Below are positions 54,880 to 63,951 of a stretch of 64,000 bases of DNA, piece after piece (position 1 is the first letter of the stretch; each line of letters opens with the position of its first letter). The stretch spans positions 620,001-684,000 of the forward strand of contig NZ_QVMU01000001.1 of assembly GCF_003605645.1 (NCBI RefSeq). The letters are read 5' to 3'. The stretch comes from Vibrio sinensis. GTDB lineage: Bacteria > Pseudomonadota > Gammaproteobacteria > Enterobacterales > Vibrionaceae. The notes under the pieces were generated by a model. That model had not been told where the DNA came from and searched no databases. It saw only the letters and a program-made list of their open reading frames with translations. A program made the translations under genes and the position numbers.

Positions 54880-57074
54880 CCACGGGTTTCGTAGTCCAAA
54901 ACAACCTCATAAGCCCTGATATTCATGCTAATCAATTTGAGCATGAATCAGGGCTTGTACATGTTAATATCCATCCAGATTCCATGCGTAACATCGATAA
55001 TGATAAAAGTGCCAACGAACGATACTGCGCGGTAATTTTTGTTAAAACCCCCGTTGTCGATGACTCTGGATTAGCACACGCGGTTGAGCATCTCATCTTT
55101 CGCAAAAGCCTCCACTCCCCTGAGACAAGTACACTATTTCAGCTAACCTCTCTAACCGATATTAAAATCAATGCCTCAACATGGGATGGCTTAACTTGCT
55201 TCCACTGTACGAGCCAAGATCAACATGGTTTAGAGACAGCCTTACACTATCTAATCTCCGGCATTCTCTTTCCTATCATTACTCAACAACAACTTGAACA
55301 AGAAATATACTCTGGTGATGGTCGAGGAGTCATCTATAGAGAACTACTTGGTTACCAATCTAATGCGGATTATTTGACGCAAGTTCAGATTCTTCGCGGC
55401 GATCATTCTAAGCACAAAATTTATTGTCATGGCGGTGTGACAGATTGCTTACAACAACTAACCGTAGATTCAGTGACTCAATATCACAATCAATATTATC
55501 GAAGTGACAATATTGAGTTATTCACCATTTCAGATCATCCCGATGAACTACAAAAATGCATCGCTCCTTTACTGTTCGAATATCAATCGTGCGCTGATAG
55601 TAACGCGATAAATAAACCGTTTTCTTGCGCGAAACATATGCTTAATCAGGATTCAAACCCACACAATGAGCAAACCAAACATTCGGTCTATACTTGGTGG
55701 TTAGACTTCAAATTCCATCCTTTGTTTTTGAATCAAGTTAATGATTTATCATCTATGGTAAGTAAATATGGTGGCAAACTTAATCCCATTTCATCGGATA
55801 CAAACGCCCTCAATCAATTTGCATTAAGAGTGATCTGCTCAGAACAACAAATCGATAGAATACACAGAATGTTGTATGACCTTGTCCCTGCTTCTATCAA
55901 AGACGTCGAATCAGTGAATACTCATGTTCCACTCAATAGTAAATATCCACTAGGTATCAAACAACTCATGCAGTTGCACTCTCGCCGAACAAGAGAAAAA
56001 GAAAAAGAAAAAGAAAAAGAAAGAACAGATTTCACGGATGAAACGGCATATTTAAGACAACAACTGTCCCTGTCACCTTCGGTAAGTGGATTTGCTCAAA
56101 TAGCCAATCCCATTAATAAGCTTCAAACACAAAGTAACGGCTCTTCCAATTCTTTGCCCAGCAGAAAAAACACTTTATGTAAGCCACTAATAGAAAATAG
56201 CGTGCACGTCTGTATCCCTCCCCATAACGCAAGAAAACGTAATTGGTCGACATTCAGTCTGATTGAATTTGATATACCCGTTAATATCAGTGCGCTATGT
56301 AGCATTTTAGATCGGCAATACGCCATTGAAGCTCTACCACTAGGAAGCCGCCTACTTATCAATACCTCTGAACACTTACCTTGCTCAGTTGTAATACCAG
56401 ACCTCATCTCTGTTATTGAAAAAAGTACCCAATGCCAACAACCCAATATACCGAGCATTTTGCATAATCTGCATTCAGAGTTAGGTCAACCCTTTGTGTC
56501 AAAAAGCCAAACTCCCTCAAGTTTTCGGATAATAAACTCAACAGATTTAAAACAAAGCAAGCATGCAAATCAGATCAGAGATAATGTAACCACATTGTTA
56601 CATACTTGTAATTTCAATAATTGGTTAGCTCGGATAAGGATAGAACGCGAACTACGCCTAATTGCTAGGATTGCCAGTTTTGTAATTGGTGCGTCTGCTA
56701 CTTTTTTACAGCCAAGGATATCTGGGGAGTGTTACAGCATTGCGGCTCTATATTGTGATGATTCGGATGAACTGGTGTTTTATAGCGCTTTCGACATCAA
56801 TACAAATCAGCGTAAAAACTCTACTTTACTATCACTGACTCTGCTAGCGAAAGATGATGCATTTCTATCTAACGCATTGATTTTAGCCAAACAGAAAGTA
56901 CGACGTTTTTATCAAGGGAAGTATCAAATACTCAGCCACGAACAATTGAAAGATCTGAGTCTAATTGTGACAGACCTTTATCAACTTCATGATCTTGAAT
57001 ATCGCTTAAATGAGATTTCTCACCATACACTAGCCCAATTTTTGCGCCAAATAAGCGTATTAGCATCTGAATAA
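54876..57074 (+). CDS. pqqF: PqqF, M16-family zinc peptidase
   Basis: 732 aa, within the range of PqqF-type insulinase-like proteases. The inverted zinc motif HAVEH lies in [16 protein letters not shown] near residue 66, with the distal Glu expected in [19 protein letters not shown]. The C-terminal half is the inactive M16-like repeat. Between the halves is a Lys-Glu repeat ([11 protein letters not shown]) encoded by a GAAAAA hexanucleotide run at 55995-56018. It is thought to cut the cross-linked PqqA so the Glu-Tyr piece is released. Overlaps pqqE by 4 bases. Base composition of the second half is AT-richer than pqqB-E. Confidence 0.9.
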   Translation: MTTGFVVQNNLISPDIHANQFEHESGLVHVNIHPDSMRNIDNDKSANERYCAVIFVKTPVVDDSGLAHAVEHLIFRKSLHSPETSTLFQLTSLTDIKINASTWDGLTCFHCTSQDQHGLETALHYLISGILFPIITQQQLEQEIYSGDGRGVIYRELLGYQSNADYLTQVQILRGDHSKHKIYCHGGVTDCLQQLTVDSVTQYHNQYYRSDNIELFTISDHPDELQKCIAPLLFEYQSCADSNAINKPFSCAKHMLNQDSNPHNEQTKHSVYTWWLDFKFHPLFLNQVNDLSSMVSKYGGKLNPISSDTNALNQFALRVICSEQQIDRIHRMLYDLVPASIKDVESVNTHVPLNSKYPLGIKQLMQLHSRRTREKEKEKEKERTDFTDETAYLRQQLSLSPSVSGFAQIANPINKLQTQSNGSSNSLPSRKNTLCKPLIENSVHVCIPPHNARKRNWSTFSLIEFDIPVNISALCSILDRQYAIEALPLGSRLLINTSEHLPCSVVIPDLISVIEKSTQCQQPNIPSILHNLHSELGQPFVSKSQTPSSFRIINSTDLKQSKHANQIRDNVTTLLHTCNFNNWLARIRIERELRLIARIASFVIGASATFLQPRISGECYSIAALYCDDSDELVFYSAFDINTNQRKNSTLLSLTLLAKDDAFLSNALILAKQKVRRFYQGKYQILSHEQLKDLSLIVTDLYQLHDLEYRLNEISHHTLAQFLRQISVLASE
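55995..56018 (+). repeat. GAAAAA hexanucleotide tandem repeat inside pqqF
   Basis: Four perfect GAAAAA units, in frame, encoding alternating Glu-Lys in the interdomain linker. Unit number could vary without breaking the frame. Confidence 0.8.
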
Positions 57075-57097
57075 ATTCGGCATCAACAGGATAAAAT

Positions 57098-58318
57098 ATG
57101 ACTAAAATAAAAACAAAATATGCAGTCAGTCGAAACCAAAGTCCAATATTGGCAAGCCAAGAAGTCTTTGATCTTTTAGATCGACCTTACAATGGTTTTG
57201 TTCTTTTTTACTGTTCTGCCGCCTATCCTCTTGAACAACTGGCCGGTGCGATGAGCAATCAATTTGGTGATGTCGAACTCGCAGGTTGTACAACCGCTGG
57301 AGAAATCACTAACGATGGCTATGAGCAAGGTTCAATTATTGCGATGTGGTTTTCACCAGAATATTTTGCCATTAGTACAGAACTCATTGAATCTATTGAT
57401 TGCTTTGATCTCATCACTGCACAGACAAAAATCAATCAATTAACCGAAAAGTGTAATGCCAAAGATCTCACCTCCATTGAGAATAATACGTTTATATTGA
57501 CACTCATTGATGGTCTATCGACCAAAGAAGAGCAACTTCTCAGTATCCTCAATTCCGCTGCAAACGGTATTCCCCACTTTGGCGGCTCTGCTGGTGATGA
57601 TATTAACTTAGCCAACACTCATGTTTACCACCAAGGTCAGTTTATCCAACAAGCAGCCGTTGTGGTCATGGTGAATACTACTTGCCAATTTGAAGTGTTC
57701 AATTGTGATCATATTCAATCGTCAAAAGAGAAACTCGTTGTCACTGCTGTAGATGCACAGAGCCGAACCGTGTTTGAACTCAACTCAGAACCAGCGGCTC
57801 TCGAATACGCTCGCATTTTAGGAATGGATCTTAGTGACCTCAATCCTGATGTTTTCTCACTACATCCATTGGCGGTAAAAGTTGGCGGAAAATACTATAT
57901 TCGAGCGATACAAAAAGTAAATACCACCGATTACAGCCTAACGTTCTATTGTGCCGTAGATACCGGCATCGTACTAAGTTCCGTTACTATGGGTAATATC
58001 ATCGATTCTTTGTCAACAAAGTTGGCGTCGTTAGAAGAAAAATTACAGCAACCTGAACTTGTTCTTACCTGTGACTGCTTTTTACGTCGCCTCGAAATAG
58101 AGCAGAAGAATTTAATTTCTGGTATTGAACCCTTGCAGAAGCAATATCGAATTTTTGGTTTTAATACTTATGGTGAACACATTAATGGCATGCATCTAAA
58201 CCAAACTTTTACTGGTGTTTATCTATCTGCTGGAAGCAATACTTCTCGAGAAAGCAATGCTTCCGGAGAAAACTATACTTCTGCAGGAAACTATACTTCT
58301 GGAGAAAGCAATGTGTGA
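57098..58318 (+). CDS. FIST-domain sensory protein
   Basis: 406 aa. The N-terminal FIST domain is seen in FVLFYCSAAYPLEQLAGAMSNQFGDVELAGCTTAGEITNDGYEQGSIIAMWFSPEYFAIS and LIDGLSTKEEQLLSILNSAANGIPHFGGSAGDD. The FIST C domain has HPLAVKVGGKYYIRAIQKV and LVLTCDCFLRRLEIEQKN. FIST proteins are cytoplasmic small-ligand sensors often paired with signalling enzymes, here the hybrid kinase that overlaps it by 8 bases. The last ~27 residues (SNTSRE-SNASGE-NYTSAG-NYTSGE-SNV) are a six-residue repeat from an 18-bp tandem repeat, not part of the domain. It starts 23 bases after pqqF. Confidence 0.9.
   Translation: MTKIKTKYAVSRNQSPILASQEVFDLLDRPYNGFVLFYCSAAYPLEQLAGAMSNQFGDVELAGCTTAGEITNDGYEQGSIIAMWFSPEYFAISTELIESIDCFDLITAQTKINQLTEKCNAKDLTSIENNTFILTLIDGLSTKEEQLLSILNSAANGIPHFGGSAGDDINLANTHVYHQGQFIQQAAVVVMVNTTCQFEVFNCDHIQSSKEKLVVTAVDAQSRTVFELNSEPAALEYARILGMDLSDLNPDVFSLHPLAVKVGGKYYIRAIQKVNTTDYSLTFYCAVDTGIVLSSVTMGNIIDSLSTKLASLEEKLQQPELVLTCDCFLRRLEIEQKNLISGIEPLQKQYRIFGFNTYGEHINGMHLNQTFTGVYLSAGSNTSRESNASGENYTSAGNYTSGESNV
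58235..58315 (+). repeat. 18-bp tandem repeat at the FIST/kinase gene junction
   Basis: Four full 18-bp units (58235, 58253, 58271, 58289) and a half unit (58307-58315), related to AGCAATACTTCTGGAGAA. Each unit carries a purine-rich GAGAA-type element followed by AGCAATG or AACTATA, so the kinase ribosome site and ATG are embedded in the repeat. 18 is a multiple of three, so copy changes keep both frames. Confidence 0.9.
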
Positions 58319-60869
58319 CCAGACGTTAACCCAGGAGATAGAACGACTTAAGCTTAAAAATAGCAAACTAGAAAAAATCAACCGAGTCCTAATGGAACGC
58401 GTTGAAGAAGGCGGTGGAAATCTAAATGAACCCTATGCCGCATTTGAGCATTCAATACATCTCGCCGAACAAGTAAAAGAGAAAACCCAAATACTGAACG
58501 AGACCTTAGCTCAACTCGAACGAAGTAATCGCGCATTGAAAAAAGCCAATGAACAAGCCAACATTTTTAAACAACGATTTATTGATGCTATTGAGAGTAT
58601 TTCTGATGCGTTTGTTCTACTCGATAGCGATGGGCGTATCATTTTACAAAATAGCAATTTCGTTAACTATTGGAAAAAATCAGGATTAAGAATTGAAGAA
58701 GGAGCTAATCTCAAAGATTTTAAAGCGTTGGCTAAAACTCGAGGCATCATCTCCCAAGCATATCCGGGGGATGCCCATCATAATCCCGTCTATAAACTTT
58801 CCGACAACCGATGGTTTCAACTAAGTGAACGCCGCACTCGTGAGGGTGGTTGGGTAATGCTATACACTGATATCACGGCATTAAAAGCAGCTGAAAGTGA
58901 ACGTTATGAAGAAGCGATGGCGAACAAGTCAAAGCTACTGCAAAATTTGGTCGATAACCTTTCTCAGGGTGTTGTTCTGATCAGCAGCCATAACCAAATT
59001 GAAGTTTGGAATAAACGTTTCATAGAAATGAGTAAGCTTTCGCCTAATATGTTGCGATCAATGCCCTACTTCTCGAACTTACAAAATTCGACAGAGCTTG
59101 ATCTTGAACCAAAGTTTGAAAATGACTCTTACGTACAAACACTAACCAACGGTACTGTTCTGGAGATACGGGATCACCGCCTTAAAAATGGCAAGTTAGT
59201 CAAAACCTTTACCGATATCACGACTTCACACCGATATGCTGAGACACTAAAGAAAAACGAACGCTGGCTTCGACTCATTACCGATAATGTGCCGGCGATG
59301 ATCGCCTATGTGGGCGCCGATCTGAAGTTCCAATTTACTAACCAAGTTTATGTTGACTGGTACGGCTTAGCCAAAGGCGATCTGTACGGCCTCAATCTTG
59401 AAAAAAGCAGTATCCATGAAGATTTTACCCAACTTCAACCCTACGTCGATCGAGCATTACAAGGGGAAAGTGTTAGCTTTGAAATAGAGTCTATAAACCG
59501 TTCAGGACAACCTGCTCACTTACTTAAATCTTATGTACCGAACAGAGACAGTAACGACGCCGTTCTAGGTTTTTTTGTTTTAGTTCGCGATATTACCGCG
59601 AGAAGAAACAATGCGTTGGCATTGCAAAAAGCTCACGATCTTCTCGAAATCAGAGTAAAAGAACGAACTTCACAGCTACAAGAACTCAACGATAGGTTAA
59701 TAGACGAAGTAGAAGAACGTCGCCAAGCACAATTCAACCTAGTCGCTGCAAAAAGCGAAGCGGAACTAGCAAACATATCCAAAACAAAATTTCTAGCAGC
59801 TGTCAGCCATGACTTATTACAACCGCTCAATGCTGCACAGTTATTTACCAGTTCCCTAACTGAACAACTTTCAGATAGAGAGGCCACCTCTTTGCTGGGG
59901 TCCATTACCAATTCGCTAGACGACTTAGAAAACCTGATCTGTACTTTAGTAGATATATCTAAATTAGATGCTGGCGTTGTAAAAGCGGATAAGAGCGCTT
60001 TTAACCTAGGCGAATTACTCAATAATCTAGCTAATGAATATCAACATATTACCGACCAGTTTGGTGTTACGCTGCACCATATTTCTTGCGATGTCATCGT
60101 GCACTCTGATAGCGTTTTATTAGCTCGCATTTTGCGCAACTTCCTTTCGAACGCATTTCGATATACTGACAACGGTAAAGTTTTATTAGGTTGTAGACGA
60201 CAAGGTGATTCGATTTCAATTCAAGTGTGGGACAACGGTGCTGGGATTGCCAAAGATCAACTCGATGAGATATTCAAAGAATTTAAACGACTAAAATCCT
60301 CACCTAAAGCTTTTAGTAACGGTCTAGGGCTTGGTCTTGCTATCGTCGATAAAGTCGCAAAAGTACTCGAACATCCCATTCAAGTTAACTCAACCGAAGG
60401 CAAAGGTTCCATGTTTTCCGTTACTGTCCCGCTTGGAAAAATGAGCCAAACGCCAGTAAGCAATGATATTACCAATCGAATACTCGCTAATACGGATTTA
60501 GCTGGTCGCAAAATCTGGTTTATCGATAACGAAACCAGTATCTGTGAAGCTATGTCTCGATTATTAGGGGGCTGGCAATGTGATGTAGTGACAGCAATTA
60601 GCCTTGAAGAACTGCGTAGAAAAACCGATATTTTTGACGAACACGTAGATATATTAATCACCGACTATCACTTAAATGATGATATTAACGGACTTGATGT
60701 TGCCAATGAAATAAATAAAATGAGAAACAAGCCGTTGCCTACACTCATGATCACAGCAAACTACAGTGAAGAATTAAAAAACCAAGCAAAAATTAATAAT
60801 ATTTTGGTATTAAACAAACCGGTCAAGCCAATGAAATTGAAAACAACTATGCTCTACTTACTTAAGTAA
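58311..60869 (+). CDS. PAS-containing hybrid histidine kinase (ErcS/NahK-like)
   Basis: 852 aa from the ATG at 58311 with GGAGA upstream; the frame is open earlier, but only through tandem-repeat DNA. The N-terminal coiled coil (LTQEIERLKLKNSKLEKINRVL) is followed by PAS domains near residues 95-200, 205-300 and 310-420, then a second coiled coil. HisKA has His500 in FLAAVSHDLLQPLN. The ATPase domain has ILRNFLSNAFRYTDNG, WDNGAGI and GLGLGLAIVDKV. The C-terminal receiver has phospho-acceptor Asp785 in ILITDYHL. No membrane segments, so cytoplasmic. Adjacent to PQQ genes and an ErbR-like regulator; a role in alcohol-oxidation control is inferred. Confidence 0.92.
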   Translation: MCDQTLTQEIERLKLKNSKLEKINRVLMERVEEGGGNLNEPYAAFEHSIHLAEQVKEKTQILNETLAQLERSNRALKKANEQANIFKQRFIDAIESISDAFVLLDSDGRIILQNSNFVNYWKKSGLRIEEGANLKDFKALAKTRGIISQAYPGDAHHNPVYKLSDNRWFQLSERRTREGGWVMLYTDITALKAAESERYEEAMANKSKLLQNLVDNLSQGVVLISSHNQIEVWNKRFIEMSKLSPNMLRSMPYFSNLQNSTELDLEPKFENDSYVQTLTNGTVLEIRDHRLKNGKLVKTFTDITTSHRYAETLKKNERWLRLITDNVPAMIAYVGADLKFQFTNQVYVDWYGLAKGDLYGLNLEKSSIHEDFTQLQPYVDRALQGESVSFEIESINRSGQPAHLLKSYVPNRDSNDAVLGFFVLVRDITARRNNALALQKAHDLLEIRVKERTSQLQELNDRLIDEVEERRQAQFNLVAAKSEAELANISKTKFLAAVSHDLLQPLNAAQLFTSSLTEQLSDREATSLLGSITNSLDDLENLICTLVDISKLDAGVVKADKSAFNLGELLNNLANEYQHITDQFGVTLHHISCDVIVHSDSVLLARILRNFLSNAFRYTDNGKVLLGCRRQGDSISIQVWDNGAGIAKDQLDEIFKEFKRLKSSPKAFSNGLGLGLAIVDKVAKVLEHPIQVNSTEGKGSMFSVTVPLGKMSQTPVSNDITNRILANTDLAGRKIWFIDNETSICEAMSRLLGGWQCDVVTAISLEELRRKTDIFDEHVDILITDYHLNDDINGLDVANEINKMRNKPLPTLMITANYSEELKNQAKINNILVLNKPVKPMKLKTTMLYLLK

Positions 60870-60961
60870 ATTTTTTCTATCTAACAATTTATTGAGATTA
60901 AGTTAAAAATTCACAATAAGTATATTTATTCATCGTACAGAACAATATTGTCAAGCAAAAC

Positions 60962-60990
60962 TAGGATAGACATATTGCTATCCTAACTTT
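60962..60990. terminator. Terminator between the kinase and response regulator genes
   Basis: TAGGATAG (60962-60969) pairs with CTATCCTA (60978-60985), with ACTTTTT after and an A-rich stretch before. It lies between convergent genes. Confidence 0.65.
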
Positions 60991-61011
60991 TTAGTCACAA
61001 TGAATTGCGTT

Positions 61012-61668
61012 TTAGCGTTTTAGGTATTGGCTAAAATCAATATCACTACAACCGAGAACAGCTTGGACACGATTGGAAACACCAAGCTTTTTCAAAATGG
61101 AAGAGACATGGGACTTTACCGTGGTTTCCGACACATTCAAATTATAGGCAATTTGCTTGTTAGCCTCCCCTTTCGTCATACACTTCAAAACCATTAATTG
61201 GCGTCGTGTTAACGAAGATAGCATCTCAGGGAGAAGTGGCGATTCTTGCTTAGACGTAGGTGCTGCTTGATTACGGATAATATCTGCGGGTAGATAGATA
61301 TTGCCCTCTAATACTGTCGCAATGGCATCTGCTATCATTTCTTTAGATGATGACTTAGCAATAAATCCAACGGCGCCATACGCAATGGTTTGTAAAATCA
61401 CCTGTTTTTTGTTCTCTGCAGATACGACAACAACAGGCGTAGTTGGGCACTCATTGATCAGATCCAGCAAACCATTGAGCCCGGACATCCCCGGCATATT
61501 CAGATCAAGTAAAATAAGATCGATATCATCATGGCTTTTAGCAAATAATAAAGTAGATGCAATATCTTCCGTTTCATAGGTAGTGCTGGTAGGAAACTTA
61601 CTCGCGAAAATATGCACTATCGCATCCCTAAACAGCGGATGATCATCCGCGATCAAGACCTTGTACAT
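61012..61668 (-). CDS. NarL/LuxR-type response regulator (AgmR/ErbR-like)
   Basis: 218 aa. The receiver domain begins [17 protein letters not shown], with phospho-acceptor Asp in [13 protein letters not shown], the Thr/Ser switch at [10 protein letters not shown] and Lys in [11 protein letters not shown]. The LuxR helix-turn-helix is [53 protein letters not shown]. It resembles AgmR/ErbR/PedR regulators that activate quinoprotein ethanol oxidation genes in pseudomonads. Convergent with the hybrid kinase and at the end of the island, it is the best candidate regulator for exaA, exaC and pqqA. Confidence 0.88.
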   Translation of the reverse strand: MYKVLIADDHPLFRDAIVHIFASKFPTSTTYETEDIASTLLFAKSHDDIDLILLDLNMPGMSGLNGLLDLINECPTTPVVVVSAENKKQVILQTIAYGAVGFIAKSSSKEMIADAIATVLEGNIYLPADIIRNQAAPTSKQESPLLPEMLSSLTRRQLMVLKCMTKGEANKQIAYNLNVSETTVKSHVSSILKKLGVSNRVQAVLGCSDIDFSQYLKR

Positions 61669-62323
61669 GAGACTGCCTCTCTATTGTTAGACCTATTAGT
61701 CAGCTTAACTGAATAAGCTTTCAATACAAGCGCATCTCTTCATCCATTAGTCGTAGAAAAGGCTAAATTAATCGCATATATATGTTAAATTTCAACATCT
61801 ATCAAATTTCACGTAATTTATCTTCTCACTAGCAACTTAATAAACACGCTATCTGGTCAAACCACAAGGTATATTTGTAATAATTAAATAACGACCTAAT
61901 CGCTATGATCGTATTATTTAAATTCCAATTGAATGGCAGCATTTTCTTCAAAAGAACATTAGAACATTAGAACATTAGAACATCTTCAGTTTCCTGATTG
62001 AAAATCACGCTATGCACAATAGCTTTTAAATTTCAGGTAGACGGCAAACATGAAAGCCATCTGAGCATGGGTGAAGTCTGTAATTGAATTGGACGAACGG
62101 AGGTCACACCGCTGCAATTTCATGTAGTACGGAGTAGTTCAAGTAACCTCTAGGTGTTTGGATATAACTGAGTGGATGATGAACCACGGATCACTTCCCC
62201 TCAATCTATCTTCAGTTACATGCATTCTTAACTGACTTAGCCTCAAAAATTCACGGCTTATCGATAGATTAGCGTATACTCTCTGTTATATAACTTAAAC
62301 ATACATCTATAGAGCTACACTGC
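61669..62323. other. 655-base intergenic region upstream of ppiB
   Basis: AT-rich, with no convincing gene on either strand. It must hold the promoters of the response regulator (left) and ppiB (right). The only distinct feature is an 8-bp tandem repeat at 61953-61984. Short open stretches in the right half (about 62030-62200, minus strand) are interrupted by stops and match nothing I recognise. Confidence 0.6.
61953..61984. repeat. 8-bp tandem repeat (AGAACATT x4)
   Basis: Three perfect AGAACATT units and a fourth ending in C, in non-coding DNA about 340 bases before ppiB and 285 bases before the response regulator. Confidence 0.85.
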
Positions 62324-62815
62324 ATGATTATTTTTACAACTAACTTTGGTGACATCGAGATTGAACTTAATGTGGAACGTGCTCCTGTAAGTTCAAAGAA
62401 CTTTCTCCAATACTGTGAAGAAGGCTTCTATGAGGGTACCATTTTTCATCGAGTTATCGACGGTTTTATGATTCAAGGTGGTGGTCATACCAAAGATATG
62501 AAAGAAAAGCCGACTCGTGCACCAATCGTCAATGAAGCAAACCGTGGTCTTAAAAACACCATCGGTACTATTGCCATGGCGCGTACAGATGCACCTCACT
62601 CAGCAACGGCACAATTTTTCATCAACTTAGATGACAATGATTTTCTTGATCACACCGCAACGACAAATCAAGGTTGGGGATACGCAGTATTCGGAAAAGT
62701 CTCCGCTGGTATGGACGTAGTCAACAACATTGCGAAAGTTCACACGACTTCAACGCGTGGTCATGATGATGTACCTCTAGACACCATTACTATTAGCAAA
62801 GTCACGATCAAATAA
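62324..62815 (+). CDS. ppiB: Peptidyl-prolyl cis-trans isomerase B (cyclophilin)
   Basis: 163 aa, matching the cytoplasmic PpiB length. Cyclophilin core residues are visible: [29 protein letters not shown] (with FHR and the Q-G-G floor), [32 protein letters not shown], and the late [22 protein letters not shown]. There is no signal peptide, which separates it from periplasmic PpiA. It speeds proline isomerisation during folding. A terminator follows 40 bases downstream. Confidence 0.96.
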   Translation: MIIFTTNFGDIEIELNVERAPVSSKNFLQYCEEGFYEGTIFHRVIDGFMIQGGGHTKDMKEKPTRAPIVNEANRGLKNTIGTIAMARTDAPHSATAQFFINLDDNDFLDHTATTNQGWGYAVFGKVSAGMDVVNNIAKVHTTSTRGHDDVPLDTITISKVTIK

Positions 62816-62855
62816 GTCATTTATCCACGGATATGACAAATATTTGATAATACAA

Positions 62856-62886
62856 AACGCCCAAGCACAAGCTTTGGGCGTTCTTC
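62856..62886. terminator. Terminator between ppiB and the VOC gene
   Basis: AACGCCCAA (62856-62864) pairs with TTGGGCGTT (62874-62882), followed by CTTCTT. It sits between convergent genes; the upstream AAAA gives the minus strand a T-run. Confidence 0.8.
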
Positions 62887-62923
62887 TTACTGAATACGGT
62901 GACACGTTCATTAACAGTGAGAC

Positions 62924-63304
62924 TCAGTTTTCTGAATGTAAGCCAATAACATTACCTTCCGTATCACCAACCACGCTGATGAAACCAAATTCCCCAATCG
63001 CCATTTTGGGTACATGCACTACACCACCAATCGCTTCTGCTCTGGACTCTTCAACACGACAGTCAGCACAAGAGAAGTAGACTAATGTACTGTTCCCTCC
63101 CGCTTTCACACCATCCATTTTAGCCAAAGCTCCTGTGGCTCCATACCCCTCCATGTTGCTAGGAAATGTCCACATTTCTATGTCCATTTTCGCTGGGCTT
63201 TCGAGCTTATCTAAAGTGACATCAAGCAATGCCTCATAGAAAGTTCTCGCCCTATCCATATCATCAACGTAAATTTCAAACCAACATACCGGATTCCCGT
63301 TCAT
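62924..63304 (-). CDS. VOC-family (glyoxalase/bleomycin-resistance-like) protein
   Basis: 126 aa from the ATG at 63304, with GAGGTGGG upstream; the frame is open to 63355 without a better site. One vicinal-oxygen-chelate domain: VCWFEIYVDDMDRARTFYEALLDVTLDKL at the start, then TGALAKMDGVKAGGNSTLVYFSCADCRVEESRAEAIGGVVHVPKMAIGEFGFISVVGDTEGNVIGLHS. This matches the small VOC proteins often annotated as glyoxalase-like or lactoylglutathione lyase-related. Not all canonical glyoxalase I metal ligands are evident, so the substrate is unknown. Confidence 0.85.
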   Translation of the reverse strand: MNGNPVCWFEIYVDDMDRARTFYEALLDVTLDKLESPAKMDIEMWTFPSNMEGYGATGALAKMDGVKAGGNSTLVYFSCADCRVEESRAEAIGGVVHVPKMAIGEFGFISVVGDTEGNVIGLHSEN

Positions 63305-63951
63305 TACCCACCTCTTTTTTCTCAATTTTGTCTGATCTAATTGAGCATAGTGCAAATAATCACTCTTATTGTCTCATAGTTAGATTTTCGCACGGTTAAT
63401 CAGCTCTTACGTGATGATAAACTCATGCTGTAGCATGTTGAATGTTTATTTTATATAATAATCTTCTACTTATTAATATAATTAATTTTATAAAAAGCAG
63501 AATCACCACACATATTCAAAATAAAAATTCCATAGATTAATTATTTCACTCATAAGTCATTAAATAAAAACAACAGGCAACAAACTGATAGTAAAAATTA
63601 TAACATGTACAGTAATCACCAATTTAATCGTGCTAGAATTAAAACTAACAACTATAAACACAAAGAAAATATCTTATTAACAATAGAGTTTAAATATGAT
63701 CAAACTCTAATTAACAGCATTCTCTAATATATTGGAAAACGTTGTTTTCATTATATTTATAGTGATCAAGGTAACATTCACATATCTATTTTATTATCAT
63801 TGAGTTGAGAATAGTCACACTTCACGAACGTGGTCATTGTTTAACCAATCAGCTACGGATATAAACAAGCTAACTCGTGTTAGCTTGTTGTGATGTATGT
63901 TGATAGAACCTTACCACTACTGATTTTGTATGAATAATAGCGACCTTTTTA
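63305..63951. other. Long AT-rich non-coding region
   Basis: About 650 bases, strongly AT-rich, with no gene I can support on either strand. It contains one perfect hairpin at 63864-63889. It may hold an upstream promoter region for the VOC gene, a small RNA or H-NS-type AT-rich DNA; none is demonstrable from the sequence. Confidence 0.55.
63864..63889. terminator. Possible terminator hairpin near the window end
   Basis: AACAAGCTAAC (63864-63874) pairs perfectly with GTTAGCTTGTT (63879-63889), loop TCGT. On the minus strand it is followed by TATATCC, only weakly T-rich. It would fit the end of a minus-strand gene entering from beyond 64000. Confidence 0.5.

Noticed and set aside
58235..58315. 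CRISPR-like array
   Set aside because: Units are contiguous with no spacers and are coding; this is a minisatellite.
61953..61984. CRISPR or integron-type repeat
   Set aside because: The 8-bp units have no spacers and no associated genes.
62030..62200. Minus-strand open stretch with protein-like composition upstream of ppiB
   Set aside because: Interrupted by stops, no ribosome site, and no recognisable family; may be chance or an old remnant.
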